Notes: generated by a model not told the origin, from the sequence alone. A stretch of DNA of 64,000 bases from Permianibacter fluminis (GCF_013179735.1 NZ_JABMEG010000003.1:124001-188000); one strand, 5' to 3'. Positions 45,132-53,997 are shown, counted from the first letter of the stretch. Translations and numbers: made by a program.

Positions 45132-45959
45132 CTACAAACACAGCGTGCGGCCGCCGTCTACCGGTACATTGATGCCCGAGACATAACTGGCCGCGGGCGA
45201 CGCCAGAAAGGCAATCACGTTGGCGAGCTCTTCCGGTTCGGCAAAGCGGCGCAGCGGGATGCCGAGCTTTTCTTCTTCTTCGATGGCCTGCACGGACAGT
45301 CCACTTTTTTGTGCCTTGTTGGCGAAGATGGCTTCGAGGCGCGTGGTTTTGGTGGCACCCGGCAAGACATTGTTGACGGTGATGCCAAACGGGCCGAGTT
45401 CGCCGGCCAGGGTCTTGGACCAGTTGGCTACAGCGCCGCGGATGGTGTTGCTGACGCCGAGATTCGGGATCGGTTGTTTCACCGACGTGGAGATCACGTT
45501 GATGACGCGGCCATAGCCGGCGGCTTTCATGCCGGGCAGCAAGGCCTGCAGCAAAATCTGATTACAGATCAGATGCTGGTTGAACGCGGCAAGAAATTGT
45601 TCGGCGGTGGCGGCATGGGCCGGACCGGGCGCCGGGCCACCGGTGTTGTTGATCAGAATCTGGCAGCTGTCGCCGCGTGCCAAATAATCAGAAATAGCGT
45701 GGCTGACGGCGGCAGGATCGGAAAAGTCGGCCGATACTTGTTGGTGCCGCTGGCCACTGCCGGTCGGCAAGCTGGCCAGTGCAGTCGCCAGCTTGGCCGG
45801 GTCGCGCGCCAGCAGCGTCACTGACGCGCCCTGCGCTGCCAGACATTGTGCGGTGGCAAGGCCAATGCCTTGGCTGCTGCCGCAGACAAGCGCGCGGCGG
45901 CCATCGAGACGGACGTTCAGGGACAGGTTTTGTGGCGAAGCGCCGGGCGTGTTGGACAT
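45132..45959 (-). CDS. Atypical short-chain dehydrogenase/reductase family protein
   Basis: 275 residues with an SDR Rossmann fold: RRALVCGSSQGIGLATAQCLA (TGxxxGxG-like with C in place of T), LINNTGGPAPG (NNAG-like), and GITVNNVLPGATKT. The catalytic YxxxK is replaced: the aligned segment reads SNTIR (Ser for Tyr, Arg for Lys). Members with this LSN..R pattern are known, and such a protein may have a changed or no oxidoreductase activity. It heads the upstream kynurenine block, so a role in late aminomuconate breakdown is plausible (inference). AGAGGT precedes the ATG. Confidence 0.85.
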   Translation of the reverse strand: MSNTPGASPQNLSLNVRLDGRRALVCGSSQGIGLATAQCLAAQGASVTLLARDPAKLATALASLPTGSGQRHQQVSADFSDPAAVSHAISDYLARGDSCQILINNTGGPAPGPAHAATAEQFLAAFNQHLICNQILLQALLPGMKAAGYGRVINVISTSVKQPIPNLGVSNTIRGAVANWSKTLAGELGPFGITVNNVLPGATKTTRLEAIFANKAQKSGLSVQAIEEEEKLGIPLRRFAEPEELANVIAFLASPAASYVSGINVPVDGGRTLCL

Positions 45960-46095
45960 GTTCTGGTACCTCTGTGGGATGTGGATATTTAACCACAGGG
46001 CATTCGTGTGCGGCTAAATGCCGTGAATTAGTCGCCTGCAGCGCAGTCGGGTGCTGCGGTATAGTACGCGCCCTTTGGGGCCTGAGTCGGAGCCG

Positions 46096-47370
46096 ATGAG
46101 TACGCATCACGAACTTTTCAAGAAGCGGATTGCTGTCACTGCCTTGAAACCTGGCATGTTCGTCTGCGAGCTGGATCGGCCGTGGTCGCAAACTCCCTTT
46201 CTGTTTCAAGGTTTTCCGCTGCTGTCAGCCGACGATGTGCTGGCGGTGCAACTGCATTGCGAATTTGTCTTCATTGATGAATCGCGCGCTATTGATATCG
46301 GGACGCCAGCACGGCGTCTGATGCTGGTGCCGCTGGCCGGTGAAGCCGACGCCGAAGCCGGTCATACGCCGGAGGTGACGCTGGCCGAAGAGGCCGAGCA
46401 TGCCGGCTTTGTCCACGCCCACGGCAAAGCGGTGGTCGAAAAGGTCTTCAGCGATGTGTTGGCCGGTCACGCCATCCGGGTGCAGGATTGCCGGATGCTG
46501 GTGCGGCAATGTGTCAGCAGCCTGGTCCGCAATGAAAACGCCTTGATCTGGTTCTCGCGGCTGAAATCGCGCGATGAATACACCGCGCTGCATTGCCTGA
46601 GCGTATCGGTGCTGGCGGCCGGTTTTGCCCGCTTTCTTGGCCACAGCCAAACCGAGATGGAAGAGATCGCGCTGGCCGGCCTGCTGCACGATGTCGGCAA
46701 AATCCAGCTCGACCAAGCCATTCTGAACAAGCCGGAAAAACTGACTCCGGAAGAATACGAGCACGTCAAACAGCATTCGGAATTCGGCTATCAGTTGCTG
46801 ACCGAACAAAGTGCTGGCGACTGGCCGTTGATCGCGGCGCGCAGCCATCATGAAAGGCTCGATGGTCGCGGCTATCCGCAGGGCTTGAAAGCCGAAGAGA
46901 TTCCCTATGTCGCCCGCCTGATCGCGGTGGTCGATTGTTACGACGCCATCACTTCACACCGGGTCTATGATGCCGCGCGGTCGACCAGCAAGGCCTTCCG
47001 AGTGCTGATGGAAGAGAAAGGCCGGCACTTTGATGAAATGCTGGTGGAAAAATTCATCGAGTGGATTGGCGTTTATCCGGTCGGCGGCATTGTCGAATTG
47101 CAGACGGGGGAAATCGGCATTGTGGTCGCGGTCAATCCGCACCACCGGCTGAAGCCGGCGCTGGTCGTTGTGCGCGACGAGCTGCAGTTTGTCTGTCAGC
47201 CGCGCTATCTCGATTTGGCCACCGGCGAATTAGACCGCAACGGTCAGCCGTATCGCATCCGCGAAAGCCACCCGAACTACGCGTTCGGCATCGATATTCA
47301 ACAGTACGAACGTCAGGGCCTGTTCACCGCGAAATACCTGACCGCGTCACCATTGGCCGCCAACGGCTGA
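46096..47370 (+). CDS. HD-GYP c-di-GMP phosphodiesterase
   Basis: 424 residues from ATG 46096 (GGAG upstream). An N-terminal DUF3391-type segment (ALKPGMFVCELDRPW) occupies about residues 1-110. The HD-GYP domain spans about 150-330: LAGLLHDVGKIQLDQ (HD pair), ARSHHERLDGRGYPQGL (GYP motif) and VDCYDAITS. Metal and GYP residues are intact, so hydrolysis of c-di-GMP to GMP is predicted. Adjacent and convergent with the GGDEF-EAL gene, forming a local c-di-GMP group. Confidence 0.93.
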   Translation: MSTHHELFKKRIAVTALKPGMFVCELDRPWSQTPFLFQGFPLLSADDVLAVQLHCEFVFIDESRAIDIGTPARRLMLVPLAGEADAEAGHTPEVTLAEEAEHAGFVHAHGKAVVEKVFSDVLAGHAIRVQDCRMLVRQCVSSLVRNENALIWFSRLKSRDEYTALHCLSVSVLAAGFARFLGHSQTEMEEIALAGLLHDVGKIQLDQAILNKPEKLTPEEYEHVKQHSEFGYQLLTEQSAGDWPLIAARSHHERLDGRGYPQGLKAEEIPYVARLIAVVDCYDAITSHRVYDAARSTSKAFRVLMEEKGRHFDEMLVEKFIEWIGVYPVGGIVELQTGEIGIVVAVNPHHRLKPALVVVRDELQFVCQPRYLDLATGELDRNGQPYRIRESHPNYAFGIDIQQYERQGLFTAKYLTASPLAANG

Positions 47371-47444
47371 GTCTTGTTGTTCACGCCTGATCATCCGCGT
47401 TTTGTCGTCCGAACATCACTGCTTGCTCGTCATGCTCAACATGC

Positions 47445-49682
47445 TCAAGGCGTCGTGGCCGGTTTGACCGTTTGCTGCAGCAGTCGGTTGAAATCCGGAA
47501 TGGCCATCGGCCGATAGAAGTAATAACCCTGCACTTCATCAATGCCTTCGGCCTGGACCAGATCGAGCTGCGCTTCAGTCTCCACGCCCTCGGCGGTGAT
47601 CTCCAGCTGCAGGGCCCGGCACAGTGTCACGATCGATGACAGCAAGGCCCGGCCGCGCGGTGACATGTCCAGATCGGAAATGAAGCTGCGATCAATCTTG
47701 ACCCGGTCGAGTGGCAGTTCTTTCAGATAGCTGAGTGACGAATAGCCGGTACCGAAATCATCGAGCGCGATGCTGAAGCCGGTGTCGCGCAGCCGCTGCA
47801 GACGATCGCGGGCGAAGGTGATGTCTTCCAGCAAAATCGATTCGGTGACTTCCAGCTCCAGCATCTTGACCGGCGCATCGGACAGCCGGATAGCTTCGTT
47901 CAGCACCGCAAACAGCAGTTCGTCGCGCAGCTGCCGGCCGGACAGGTTGATCGCCAGATTGATCGCTTGTGAATTGCGTTGCCACTGCGCCAGCAGCCCG
48001 GCTGCTTCGCGGATTAACCAGTGGCCGATCGGCACAATCAAACCGAGTTCTTCCGCCAAGGGAATGAAGGTAGCCGGCGGCACCCGACCGAGTTCTTCCG
48101 GTTCCCAGCGCAGCAGCGCTTCGGCGCCGGTGATGCTGCGCGTGGCCAGTCGCACTTTCGGTTGGAGGGCCAGGGTAAATTCGCCGTTGTCGACGGCCCG
48201 CCGCAACAGATTGCTGAGCTTGACCCGGTGCAGCAGGTTCTCGTTCATTTCCGGTCGGTACAAGGCAAACCGGTTGCGGCCTTCGCGCTTTGCTGCGTAC
48301 ATGGCGGCATCGGCTTGCCGCAGCAACTGGCTGGCATCGGTGCCATGCACCGGCGCGACGGTAATGCCGATGCTGGTGGTGACGGTAATGTCCTGACCAG
48401 CAAGCTGGAACGGATCATTCATCGCGTTGACGATTTTCTCGGCGACCAGCAGATACTCGTTCTTTTCCGACTCGATCAGAATCGCGAATTCATCGCCGCC
48501 CCAGCGTGCCACCAAGTCGCGTTTGCGCAGCGTCTGCTGCAAGCGTTCGGCTACCTGCAGCAACAGTGCGTCGCCGGCGTGATGACCCAGGGCATCGTTG
48601 ATTTCCTTGAACCCGTCCAGATCGAGGAACAGCACCGAGATTTGCTCACTGTCGCGCAGCGTGGGCAGCTGATGATGCAGACGCTCCTGAAACTGCTGGC
48701 GATTGGGCAGTTGGGTGACGGCATCGTAACGGGTCAGCCGTTCGACACTTTCGGCGGCGCGCCGCCGCTCGCTTATGTCGTGCAGGGACAGCACAATCTG
48801 GGTCAACTCGCCAGCGCTGTCGCGGACCTGGCTGCTGGCAACCTCGACTGGCGTGCGATTGCCCTTGCGGTGCAGACAGCTCAATTCGCCGTGCCAACTC
48901 TTTTGACTTTGCCAGATGGTCCAGGGGAACTGGCCGTCGCTATCGAGCAGCAATTGATCCAGCTTGGTGCCCGACAACTGATGCATGTCGATGCCGAACA
49001 AATCCGCGCAGGCCTGGTTGGCCTGCAACACCCGGTGGTCCGGCGCCAGCACCACAATGGCATCGCGGGTGTTGGCAAACGCTGCCGCCAGCAGGCGCAA
49101 ATTGTCTTCCGATTCGCGCTGTCCGGTGATGTCTTTGCGGGTGCCGCTGATGCGCAGCGCCATGCCGTTGCGATCGCGTTCGGTGGCGCGACCGCGCACC
49201 CGCACCCAGCGCCAACCCTCCGGTGCTTTCGCCCGGTATTCGGCCGCATAGTGTTCGGCATGACCAAACAGATGGGCATTCCAGGACAGCATCGCCGACG
49301 GGAAATCATCGGGATGGATGCGCGCCGTCAGCTCCAGCCAATTGACGGTTTCCAGCGTTTCCTGACCATCCGGATCATTGAAGTAATGCAGTTGCATCGA
49401 GTCGGTGCCGGCATCCCACTCCCAGATCATTTCGCCGCTGCCCCACAGCGCCAGACGCAAGCGGTGCTGTGCGTCCGACATGCTGGCCAGTGCGCGCTGC
49501 AAGGTCTCATTGCTCTGATACAGCTCGCGCGATTTTTCCGACAGCAATTGCTCGGCACTTTTGCGCGCTTCGCGTTCGCGCTCCAACCGGCGCAGCAGCA
49601 GCGCCGGATCGCTGGCGTCGGGCAGGGCGCTGGTGCTGGGCTGCGCGCTGCTGTTGGTTAGGGAGTCGTGTTCGTGGCTCAT
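47445..49682 (-). CDS. PAS-GGDEF-EAL bifunctional c-di-GMP protein
   Basis: 745 residues, no signal peptide. An N-terminal coiled coil (residues 25-70) is followed by two PAS domains (about 75-195 and 200-320). The GGDEF domain (about 325-490) has an intact RWGGDEF. The EAL domain (about 500-740) has GAEALLRW, ELEVTES, ALDDFGTGYSSL, KIDRSFI and EGVET, all matching active phosphodiesterases. Both activities are possible. Start ATG overlaps the H-NOX stop by four bases (ATGA), so the heme sensor probably controls this enzyme directly. Confidence 0.95.
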   Translation of the reverse strand: MSHEHDSLTNSSAQPSTSALPDASDPALLLRRLEREREARKSAEQLLSEKSRELYQSNETLQRALASMSDAQHRLRLALWGSGEMIWEWDAGTDSMQLHYFNDPDGQETLETVNWLELTARIHPDDFPSAMLSWNAHLFGHAEHYAAEYRAKAPEGWRWVRVRGRATERDRNGMALRISGTRKDITGQRESEDNLRLLAAAFANTRDAIVVLAPDHRVLQANQACADLFGIDMHQLSGTKLDQLLLDSDGQFPWTIWQSQKSWHGELSCLHRKGNRTPVEVASSQVRDSAGELTQIVLSLHDISERRRAAESVERLTRYDAVTQLPNRQQFQERLHHQLPTLRDSEQISVLFLDLDGFKEINDALGHHAGDALLLQVAERLQQTLRKRDLVARWGGDEFAILIESEKNEYLLVAEKIVNAMNDPFQLAGQDITVTTSIGITVAPVHGTDASQLLRQADAAMYAAKREGRNRFALYRPEMNENLLHRVKLSNLLRRAVDNGEFTLALQPKVRLATRSITGAEALLRWEPEELGRVPPATFIPLAEELGLIVPIGHWLIREAAGLLAQWQRNSQAINLAINLSGRQLRDELLFAVLNEAIRLSDAPVKMLELEVTESILLEDITFARDRLQRLRDTGFSIALDDFGTGYSSLSYLKELPLDRVKIDRSFISDLDMSPRGRALLSSIVTLCRALQLEITAEGVETEAQLDLVQAEGIDEVQGYYFYRPMAIPDFNRLLQQTVKPATTP

Positions 49683-50224
49683 TGGCGAATCAACTCAAAA
49701 CGGGCGCCGGCCTGACCATCCTGGCTGGGCAAGTTCTCGCGCAGCAGTTGCAGCGGTTCCGCGTAATGGCGGATGCAGCCGCGAATGAGGCCCTCGGCCA
49801 GATCGGCCATGTCGCGTGCCGAGCGATACAGCAGCACTAGCCGGTCCGGTTCGTGACGTTCAACGGTGAAGCTGGGCAACTCGGCATGGCGATAGAGCTT
49901 GTGCACTTCGCGGTGGATGTGGGCATCGACACTGGCCAGCAGGCTGAAGCAGTCCGGCTGGTCGGCAAACATGGCGGGATAGAGCGTCAGGAAGCGGCTG
50001 AACAGGTGTTCACCAAAAGCCTGCACCAGCAGTGGCACCGGCTGCTGCGTTTGCCGCGCCAGCGCGTCGACCAGTGCCAGCATTTCCTGATGCGGATAGT
50101 TGCCGACGGCGGTGTAACTGCCGCCGCTGGCAGGCTGCACGGCGGTCAGTAGTTGGTCGGCCAGGGCCGGCGACCAGCGCTGTTCGACCATTTCCAGAAA
50201 TTCGGTAAAGACCATGCCGAGCAC
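49679..50224 (-). CDS. H-NOX heme nitric oxide/oxygen-binding sensor
   Basis: About 181 residues. Starts are ambiguous: GTG 50224 (reading VLGMVFTEFLEMVEQ, with GGAG upstream), ATG 50215, or an upstream TTG. The proximal heme histidine is His104 (counting from the GTG) in AHIHREVHKLYRHAELP, and the YxSxR heme-propionate motif is present as LYRSAR. H-NOX proteins bind NO (and in some clades O2) and regulate partner kinases or cyclases. The coupled GGDEF-EAL gene downstream is the expected partner, as reported for Legionella and Shewanella H-NOX systems. Confidence 0.92.
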   Translation of the reverse strand: MLGMVFTEFLEMVEQRWSPALADQLLTAVQPASGGSYTAVGNYPHQEMLALVDALARQTQQPVPLLVQAFGEHLFSRFLTLYPAMFADQPDCFSLLASVDAHIHREVHKLYRHAELPSFTVERHEPDRLVLLYRSARDMADLAEGLIRGCIRHYAEPLQLLRENLPSQDGQAGARFELIRQ

Positions 50225-50597
50225 TGTCGGACGCTCCGTGCCGGCAATCACCGACAAAGGGAAAACACATCTGGAAAGTTATAGCTGGCGGGCGGTCAGT
50301 CAGCCAGTAAGGCCCGGTTTACCGGCCCGACTCGGTCAAACACCGAGGTAGCGCTTTGGCTCTGTTGCGCCGCAACGTGCACCAAGGTGCGAGATGTTCT
50401 ACGCTGGACCGAGGTCACATGAGTGGAGACTCATGCTGGCCGCGACCGTCGTGCTTTGGCCGGGTGCATCCCGTCACCTGTCTCTGCTGAAGCTGATCGC
50501 CTCTGGGGTCGTTCCGACCCTGGCAAACCCGAGTACCGGTACTGACGCAGCCGTTTGTGCGCGGCCCGGTTTTTTCGTTTGGGCGAGGAGGCCAGTC
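50225..50597 (+). other. Structured leader region upstream of the hydrolase gene
   Basis: About 370 bases without a gene. It holds several perfect hairpins: CATGAGT/ACTCATG (50418-50435), GGGTCG/CGACCC (50506-50520) and AGTA/TACT around CCGG (about 50530-50545). CCGGGT at about 50460 can pair with GCCCGG just before a TTTTTT run at about 50567. GGCAAACC (about 50522) followed by a hairpin and GACGCA loosely recalls the c-di-GMP-I riboswitch (GEMM) core, but key parts are missing. Also contains the divergent H-NOX promoter. Confidence 0.35.
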
Positions 50598-52040
50598 ATG
50601 AAATCCATCAGCAAGCATGCTGCATCAGGGCGCCGGAGGGGCGCATTGATGTCGGCGCTAGTACCGTATTTCTTGTCGTTTGTTGTGTCTTGCTTTGCCG
50701 CGCTGCCGGCGGCGGCCGAGCAGGGCGATTACAGTGCCTGGCAGACCTTTCTGAATTTGTTTTCGGCGCCGAAAGCCGACAACAAAGTCACCGCCGATCA
50801 GCGCACCGGGCCGTATCCGCTATTGGCCAATCCGGCCGGCTTCAGCAGTTTTGCCCCAACCAATTACTACGCCTGGCAAACAGTCAAACTGGCGCCGGAA
50901 ACGGGAGCGGTTTGCGGCAACGGCTCGACCTACAAGTTCTTCGTCAACCGGGTGCCGAATACCAGCAACACGATCATCTATCTCGAAGGCGGTGGCGCCT
51001 GTTGGGATTACGCCTCCTGCACCGGCGCCAGCGGTATCCGCGGTGCGCGCAATCCGAATGGCATTCCCGATGATTACATGAGCCTGATGAATCCGGGTGC
51101 CAGTCTGGTGTCGCCGTTCGTGTTCCGCTTGCATCCGTGGACCGCGACCAAGAGCCAGAATTGGAACATGATCTATGTGCCGTATTGCACCGGTGATATC
51201 TATTCCGGTGACCGGGTCGCGTTGTACACCGATCCGGCTGGCCAGAACTCACCGCTGGTTTGGCATCACAACGGCCTGCGCAACATGCGCGCGGTGCTCA
51301 GCTGGCTGAAAGACAATCTGCAACGGCCGGCACAACTGCTGACCACCGGCTGCAGCGCCGGTGGTGCCGGCTCGCTGACCAACTATGCCCATATCCGCCG
51401 CGACATGGCGCCGAGCAAAGGCTTTTTGATCGATGATTCCGGTCCGGTGTACAGCGCGCCGGCAGGTGGCGATCCGGCTCAGTATCCGAGCATTCCGCTG
51501 CAGACCCATATTCGCAATGTCTGGGGTTTGAACAGCGGTCCGTTGCCCTACATGCAAAGCGAGCTCGGCAGTTACGGCTTGAACCTGAATGATCTCGGTA
51601 CGGTTTATCCGGCGCTGTCAGCACGCTGGAGTGGCGACCGGATGGGCCAGACCCATTTCTGGCAGGATCTGAATTATTCCTCGTACTCGTATGAGCGTTG
51701 GTACGAAGACATCTACAACGATCCGGATCAGGCCAGTCGCGAAGCCAAAATTCATGCGCGCTGGGGCATCGATACCAATCGGCTGAAAACCAAACTCGAA
51801 GGCTTGAGCAATTTCGGCGGCTATTTCCCGCAATACCGGGCGGTCAACGAAAGCCATTGCACCTCGATCATCGAGTTTGCCAACAGCGACATTCAGGAAC
51901 GCAATCTGCAGCTGGATGATTTCGTCAACAACATCCTGAATGGCAGCGGCGCGGTGCTGGATGCGTCGGAGTCAACTCCGGCCGCCGACTATGCCAAACC
52001 ATTCAATCTGTTGTACTGGACGCTGGATCAGCTGCTGTAA
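50598..52040 (+). CDS. Secreted serine hydrolase of the pectin acetylesterase/Notum type
   Basis: 480 residues from ATG 50598, preceded by GAGGAGG. Signal peptide over about residues 1-40 (FLSFVVSCFAALPAAAEQ). The family core is recognised by IIYLEGGGACWDYASC, the nucleophile elbow TTGCSAGGAGSLTNY and the later NESHCTSI with the histidine. Several cysteines suggest disulfides in the periplasm or outside. Pectin acetylesterases remove acetyl groups from polysaccharides; bacterial members have varied esters as substrates. An upstream in-frame extension to 50394 is non-coding in character. Confidence 0.85.
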   Translation: MKSISKHAASGRRRGALMSALVPYFLSFVVSCFAALPAAAEQGDYSAWQTFLNLFSAPKADNKVTADQRTGPYPLLANPAGFSSFAPTNYYAWQTVKLAPETGAVCGNGSTYKFFVNRVPNTSNTIIYLEGGGACWDYASCTGASGIRGARNPNGIPDDYMSLMNPGASLVSPFVFRLHPWTATKSQNWNMIYVPYCTGDIYSGDRVALYTDPAGQNSPLVWHHNGLRNMRAVLSWLKDNLQRPAQLLTTGCSAGGAGSLTNYAHIRRDMAPSKGFLIDDSGPVYSAPAGGDPAQYPSIPLQTHIRNVWGLNSGPLPYMQSELGSYGLNLNDLGTVYPALSARWSGDRMGQTHFWQDLNYSSYSYERWYEDIYNDPDQASREAKIHARWGIDTNRLKTKLEGLSNFGGYFPQYRAVNESHCTSIIEFANSDIQERNLQLDDFVNNILNGSGAVLDASESTPAADYAKPFNLLYWTLDQLL

Positions 52041-52055
52041 GCAGTGAACTTTACT

Positions 52056-52173
52056 CCCTCTCCCTGGATGGGAGAGGGCTGGGGTGAGGGTGATCTCGCC
52101 GCGTGAATGAAGACCATCCTACGCTGCCGAATAGTTCACCCTCATCCAAACCTTCTCCCGTCAAGGGAGAAGG
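52056..52173. repeat. Inverted pair of the CCCTCTCCC repeat
   Basis: Left unit 52056-52092 (CCCTCTCCCTGGATGGGAGA then GGGCTGGGGTGAGGGTG) and right unit 52137-52173 are inverted copies of the same sequence, separated by 44 bases. It sits after the hydrolase gene and before the convergent unknown gene, where it may also act as a terminator. Confidence 0.8.
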
Positions 52174-52186
52174 CTTATTCGCGCAA

Positions 52187-52819
52187 TCAAGGACCTGTGG
52201 CGCCCGCGCCCATCGTGGCAATGCGCGCCTGCTCCAAGCGTTGGCGCAGATATTCGTCACGCGACAGGCCATCGGGAATGACCGTCATCGCCAGAACTTC
52301 ATTGACGATGTCGTTCTCCTGCCGTTTGTAATCGATGAATTTCGGATCCGGATTAGCCAACCAGGCTTGTTCCCGCGCATCCGAAATGGCTTTGTACTGA
52401 TCGATCAGTGTTTTGGCTTTGGTTTTGTAATCGTCATCGCCGCTGCTGGAGTAACGCAGCATCGCCAGCTTCAGCACTAGCGCTTCCATCGGCACCAGCT
52501 TGCCTTCCTGCTCGTACTTGTTGGTGCCATCCATCAACTGACGCAGCTGGGCCTGCTTTTCCTGCTCGCTCAGTTGATCGGCGTGATCAAAAAAACCACG
52601 ACTGTGCTGCTGGAAATCCGTATAGGCCTCATAGGCGCGAACCAGTGGGTGCTCGCGCAACGACCCAGGTCCAGGCTCGCTTCCAGCGTTGCGGCTCTCT
52701 GTAACCGTCGCAACGGTGGCTGCTGGCGGGACCGATGCGGACTCCCGCGCCAGCCAGACCGTCGCCAGCCCGATCAAACCAGCAGCCGCCAACGTGATGA
52801 TGACCAGACGCTTGTTCAT
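52187..52819 (-). CDS. Membrane-anchored periplasmic protein, possibly lipase-chaperone-like
   Basis: 210 residues from ATG 52819 (GGAG upstream). One N-terminal helix (RLVIITLAAAGLIGLATVWLA) anchors it. The rest is highly helical and charged (DHADQLSEQEKQAQLRQLMD, YLRQRLEQARIATMG), ending AGATGP. The helical layout is reminiscent of lipase-specific foldases (LifO), which could serve the nearby secreted hydrolase, but the LifO signature motifs are not clear, so this is a weak guess. No other family recognised. Confidence 0.6.
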   Translation of the reverse strand: MNKRLVIITLAAAGLIGLATVWLARESASVPPAATVATVTESRNAGSEPGPGSLREHPLVRAYEAYTDFQQHSRGFFDHADQLSEQEKQAQLRQLMDGTNKYEQEGKLVPMEALVLKLAMLRYSSSGDDDYKTKAKTLIDQYKAISDAREQAWLANPDPKFIDYKRQENDIVNEVLAMTVIPDGLSRDEYLRQRLEQARIATMGAGATGP

Positions 52820-52961
52820 ATCAGCTCCGGATTTTTTGATACTAACGTCCACATTCCACTGCATCTGACGTCAGACTGCAATGCCCACCGCTGCGATGAG
52901 CCAGCAGGGCACGCAGTGTCGGTTTTTCTTACAAACAGTGGGCGCTGGTTGGCGCAAGTTG

Positions 52962-52988
52962 GTTCTAAATGATTAATTCCATTAGAAC
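52962..52988. promoter_or_regulatory. Possible operator upstream of the surface-protein gene
   Basis: GTTCTAA (52962-52968) is repeated inverted as TTAGAAC (52982-52988) around an AT-rich 13-base centre. Located about 100 bases before the start codon at 53092. Could be a regulator site; no regulator is known. Confidence 0.3.
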
Positions 52989-53091
52989 TTTCCTCTCGTA
53001 GCTGACCAAGGTTCAGATCTTGCTTTGTCCCGCAGACGCCCAGAGCGGGATAACCATTCGCCATCAATCGGATGGCACCAAGGAGAACAAT

Positions 53092-53925
53092 GTGAAGCAG
53101 TTTGGTGGACTGGCGCTGATCGCCACGCTATTTGCCGGTTCGGCGTCAGCCGACTTGGTCGATCTTGAATTCACGCCATATGGCGCGCTCATTAATCAGC
53201 ACTACGACGGCAGCAATTTCACTTCGACCGTGGTTGCAAGTGTTGATGGTGCCCAACAAACGCAGCTGTCCATTCCAACTGGCGCATTGACGACGCAGTA
53301 TCTGGGCAGTTACCACGATGACTGGAATCAGGCCACCATTACTGATGGCTATAGCTCGTTTGAGAGCTACGCGCTGGACCCGGTAGCGCAGCCGTTCATC
53401 GAGTTGCTGAGCGGCTATTTGCCGGCCAGCTTCAACAATCCGCAAGGCTATTCGGTGCTAAGCGCCGGTAACTGGTTTTGGGATTACGATGTCGAAGCCG
53501 AACTCAGCGGTTCAGTCGATTACGGCAGCAACTATGTTGCGTTCCAGTTTCAGCGTTTTGAAACCATCGACAGCAGCACGGACGAGCTCGGTACGTCGAC
53601 CACGAGTATCTATCGGCAATTCAATTTTATGATTTCACTGGCCGATCTGCCGACTTCAGGTGCCGATGTCGTATCGCGCAGTGCTGACGATGTTCGTGCC
53701 TTGTTTAACGGACTCAACGGTGAAAGCGGCTATTTCTATACCTCGGTTGGCGTACAGCACGACCGTTGCGAGCAAAACAGCTGCTGGCAAAGCAGTTTCG
53801 ACAGCTGGCAGATTGCCGGCCGAGTCAGTGCGCATGGCGAGCGGACCATTGATGTGCCGGTACCTGCCACGGTGCTGCTGTTGGCGCTGGGCCTGCCATT
53901 GCTGCGGCGCAATCGTCGCGGTTAA
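53092..53925 (+). CDS. Secreted protein with VPxPA/PEP-CTERM-like sorting tail
   Basis: 277 residues starting at GTG 53092 with AAGGAG seven bases upstream. The signal peptide is GGLALIATLFAGSASA. The middle has few lysines and many Asp, Ser and Tyr, typical of exported surface proteins. The C-terminus has the tripartite sorting signal: VPVPA, then a hydrophobic helix TVLLLALGLPLL, then a basic RRNRRG. Such tails are processed by exosortase in PEP-CTERM systems. No exosortase gene lies in this window. Function of the mature domain unknown. Confidence 0.82.
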   Translation: MKQFGGLALIATLFAGSASADLVDLEFTPYGALINQHYDGSNFTSTVVASVDGAQQTQLSIPTGALTTQYLGSYHDDWNQATITDGYSSFESYALDPVAQPFIELLSGYLPASFNNPQGYSVLSAGNWFWDYDVEAELSGSVDYGSNYVAFQFQRFETIDSSTDELGTSTTSIYRQFNFMISLADLPTSGADVVSRSADDVRALFNGLNGESGYFYTSVGVQHDRCEQNSCWQSSFDSWQIAGRVSAHGERTIDVPVPATVLLLALGLPLLRRNRRG

Positions 53926-53942
53926 TGCGTGATTCGCTGAAA

Positions 53943-53973
53943 CAAAAAGCCCCGGCATTGCCGGGGCTTTTTG
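53943..53973. terminator. Bidirectional intrinsic terminator before hemL
   Basis: Perfect 14-bp stem (53943-53956 with 53960-53973) with an ATT loop, CAAAAAG on one side and CTTTTTG on the other; ends the surface-protein gene and convergent hemL. Confidence 0.9.
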
Positions 53974-53997
53974 TTTGCGGGTCAGAGGAACCCGATA

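Noticed and set aside
50394-50597. N-terminal extension of the hydrolase to 50394
   Set aside because: Region is full of hairpins and ends before a strong GAGGAGG and signal peptide at 50598.
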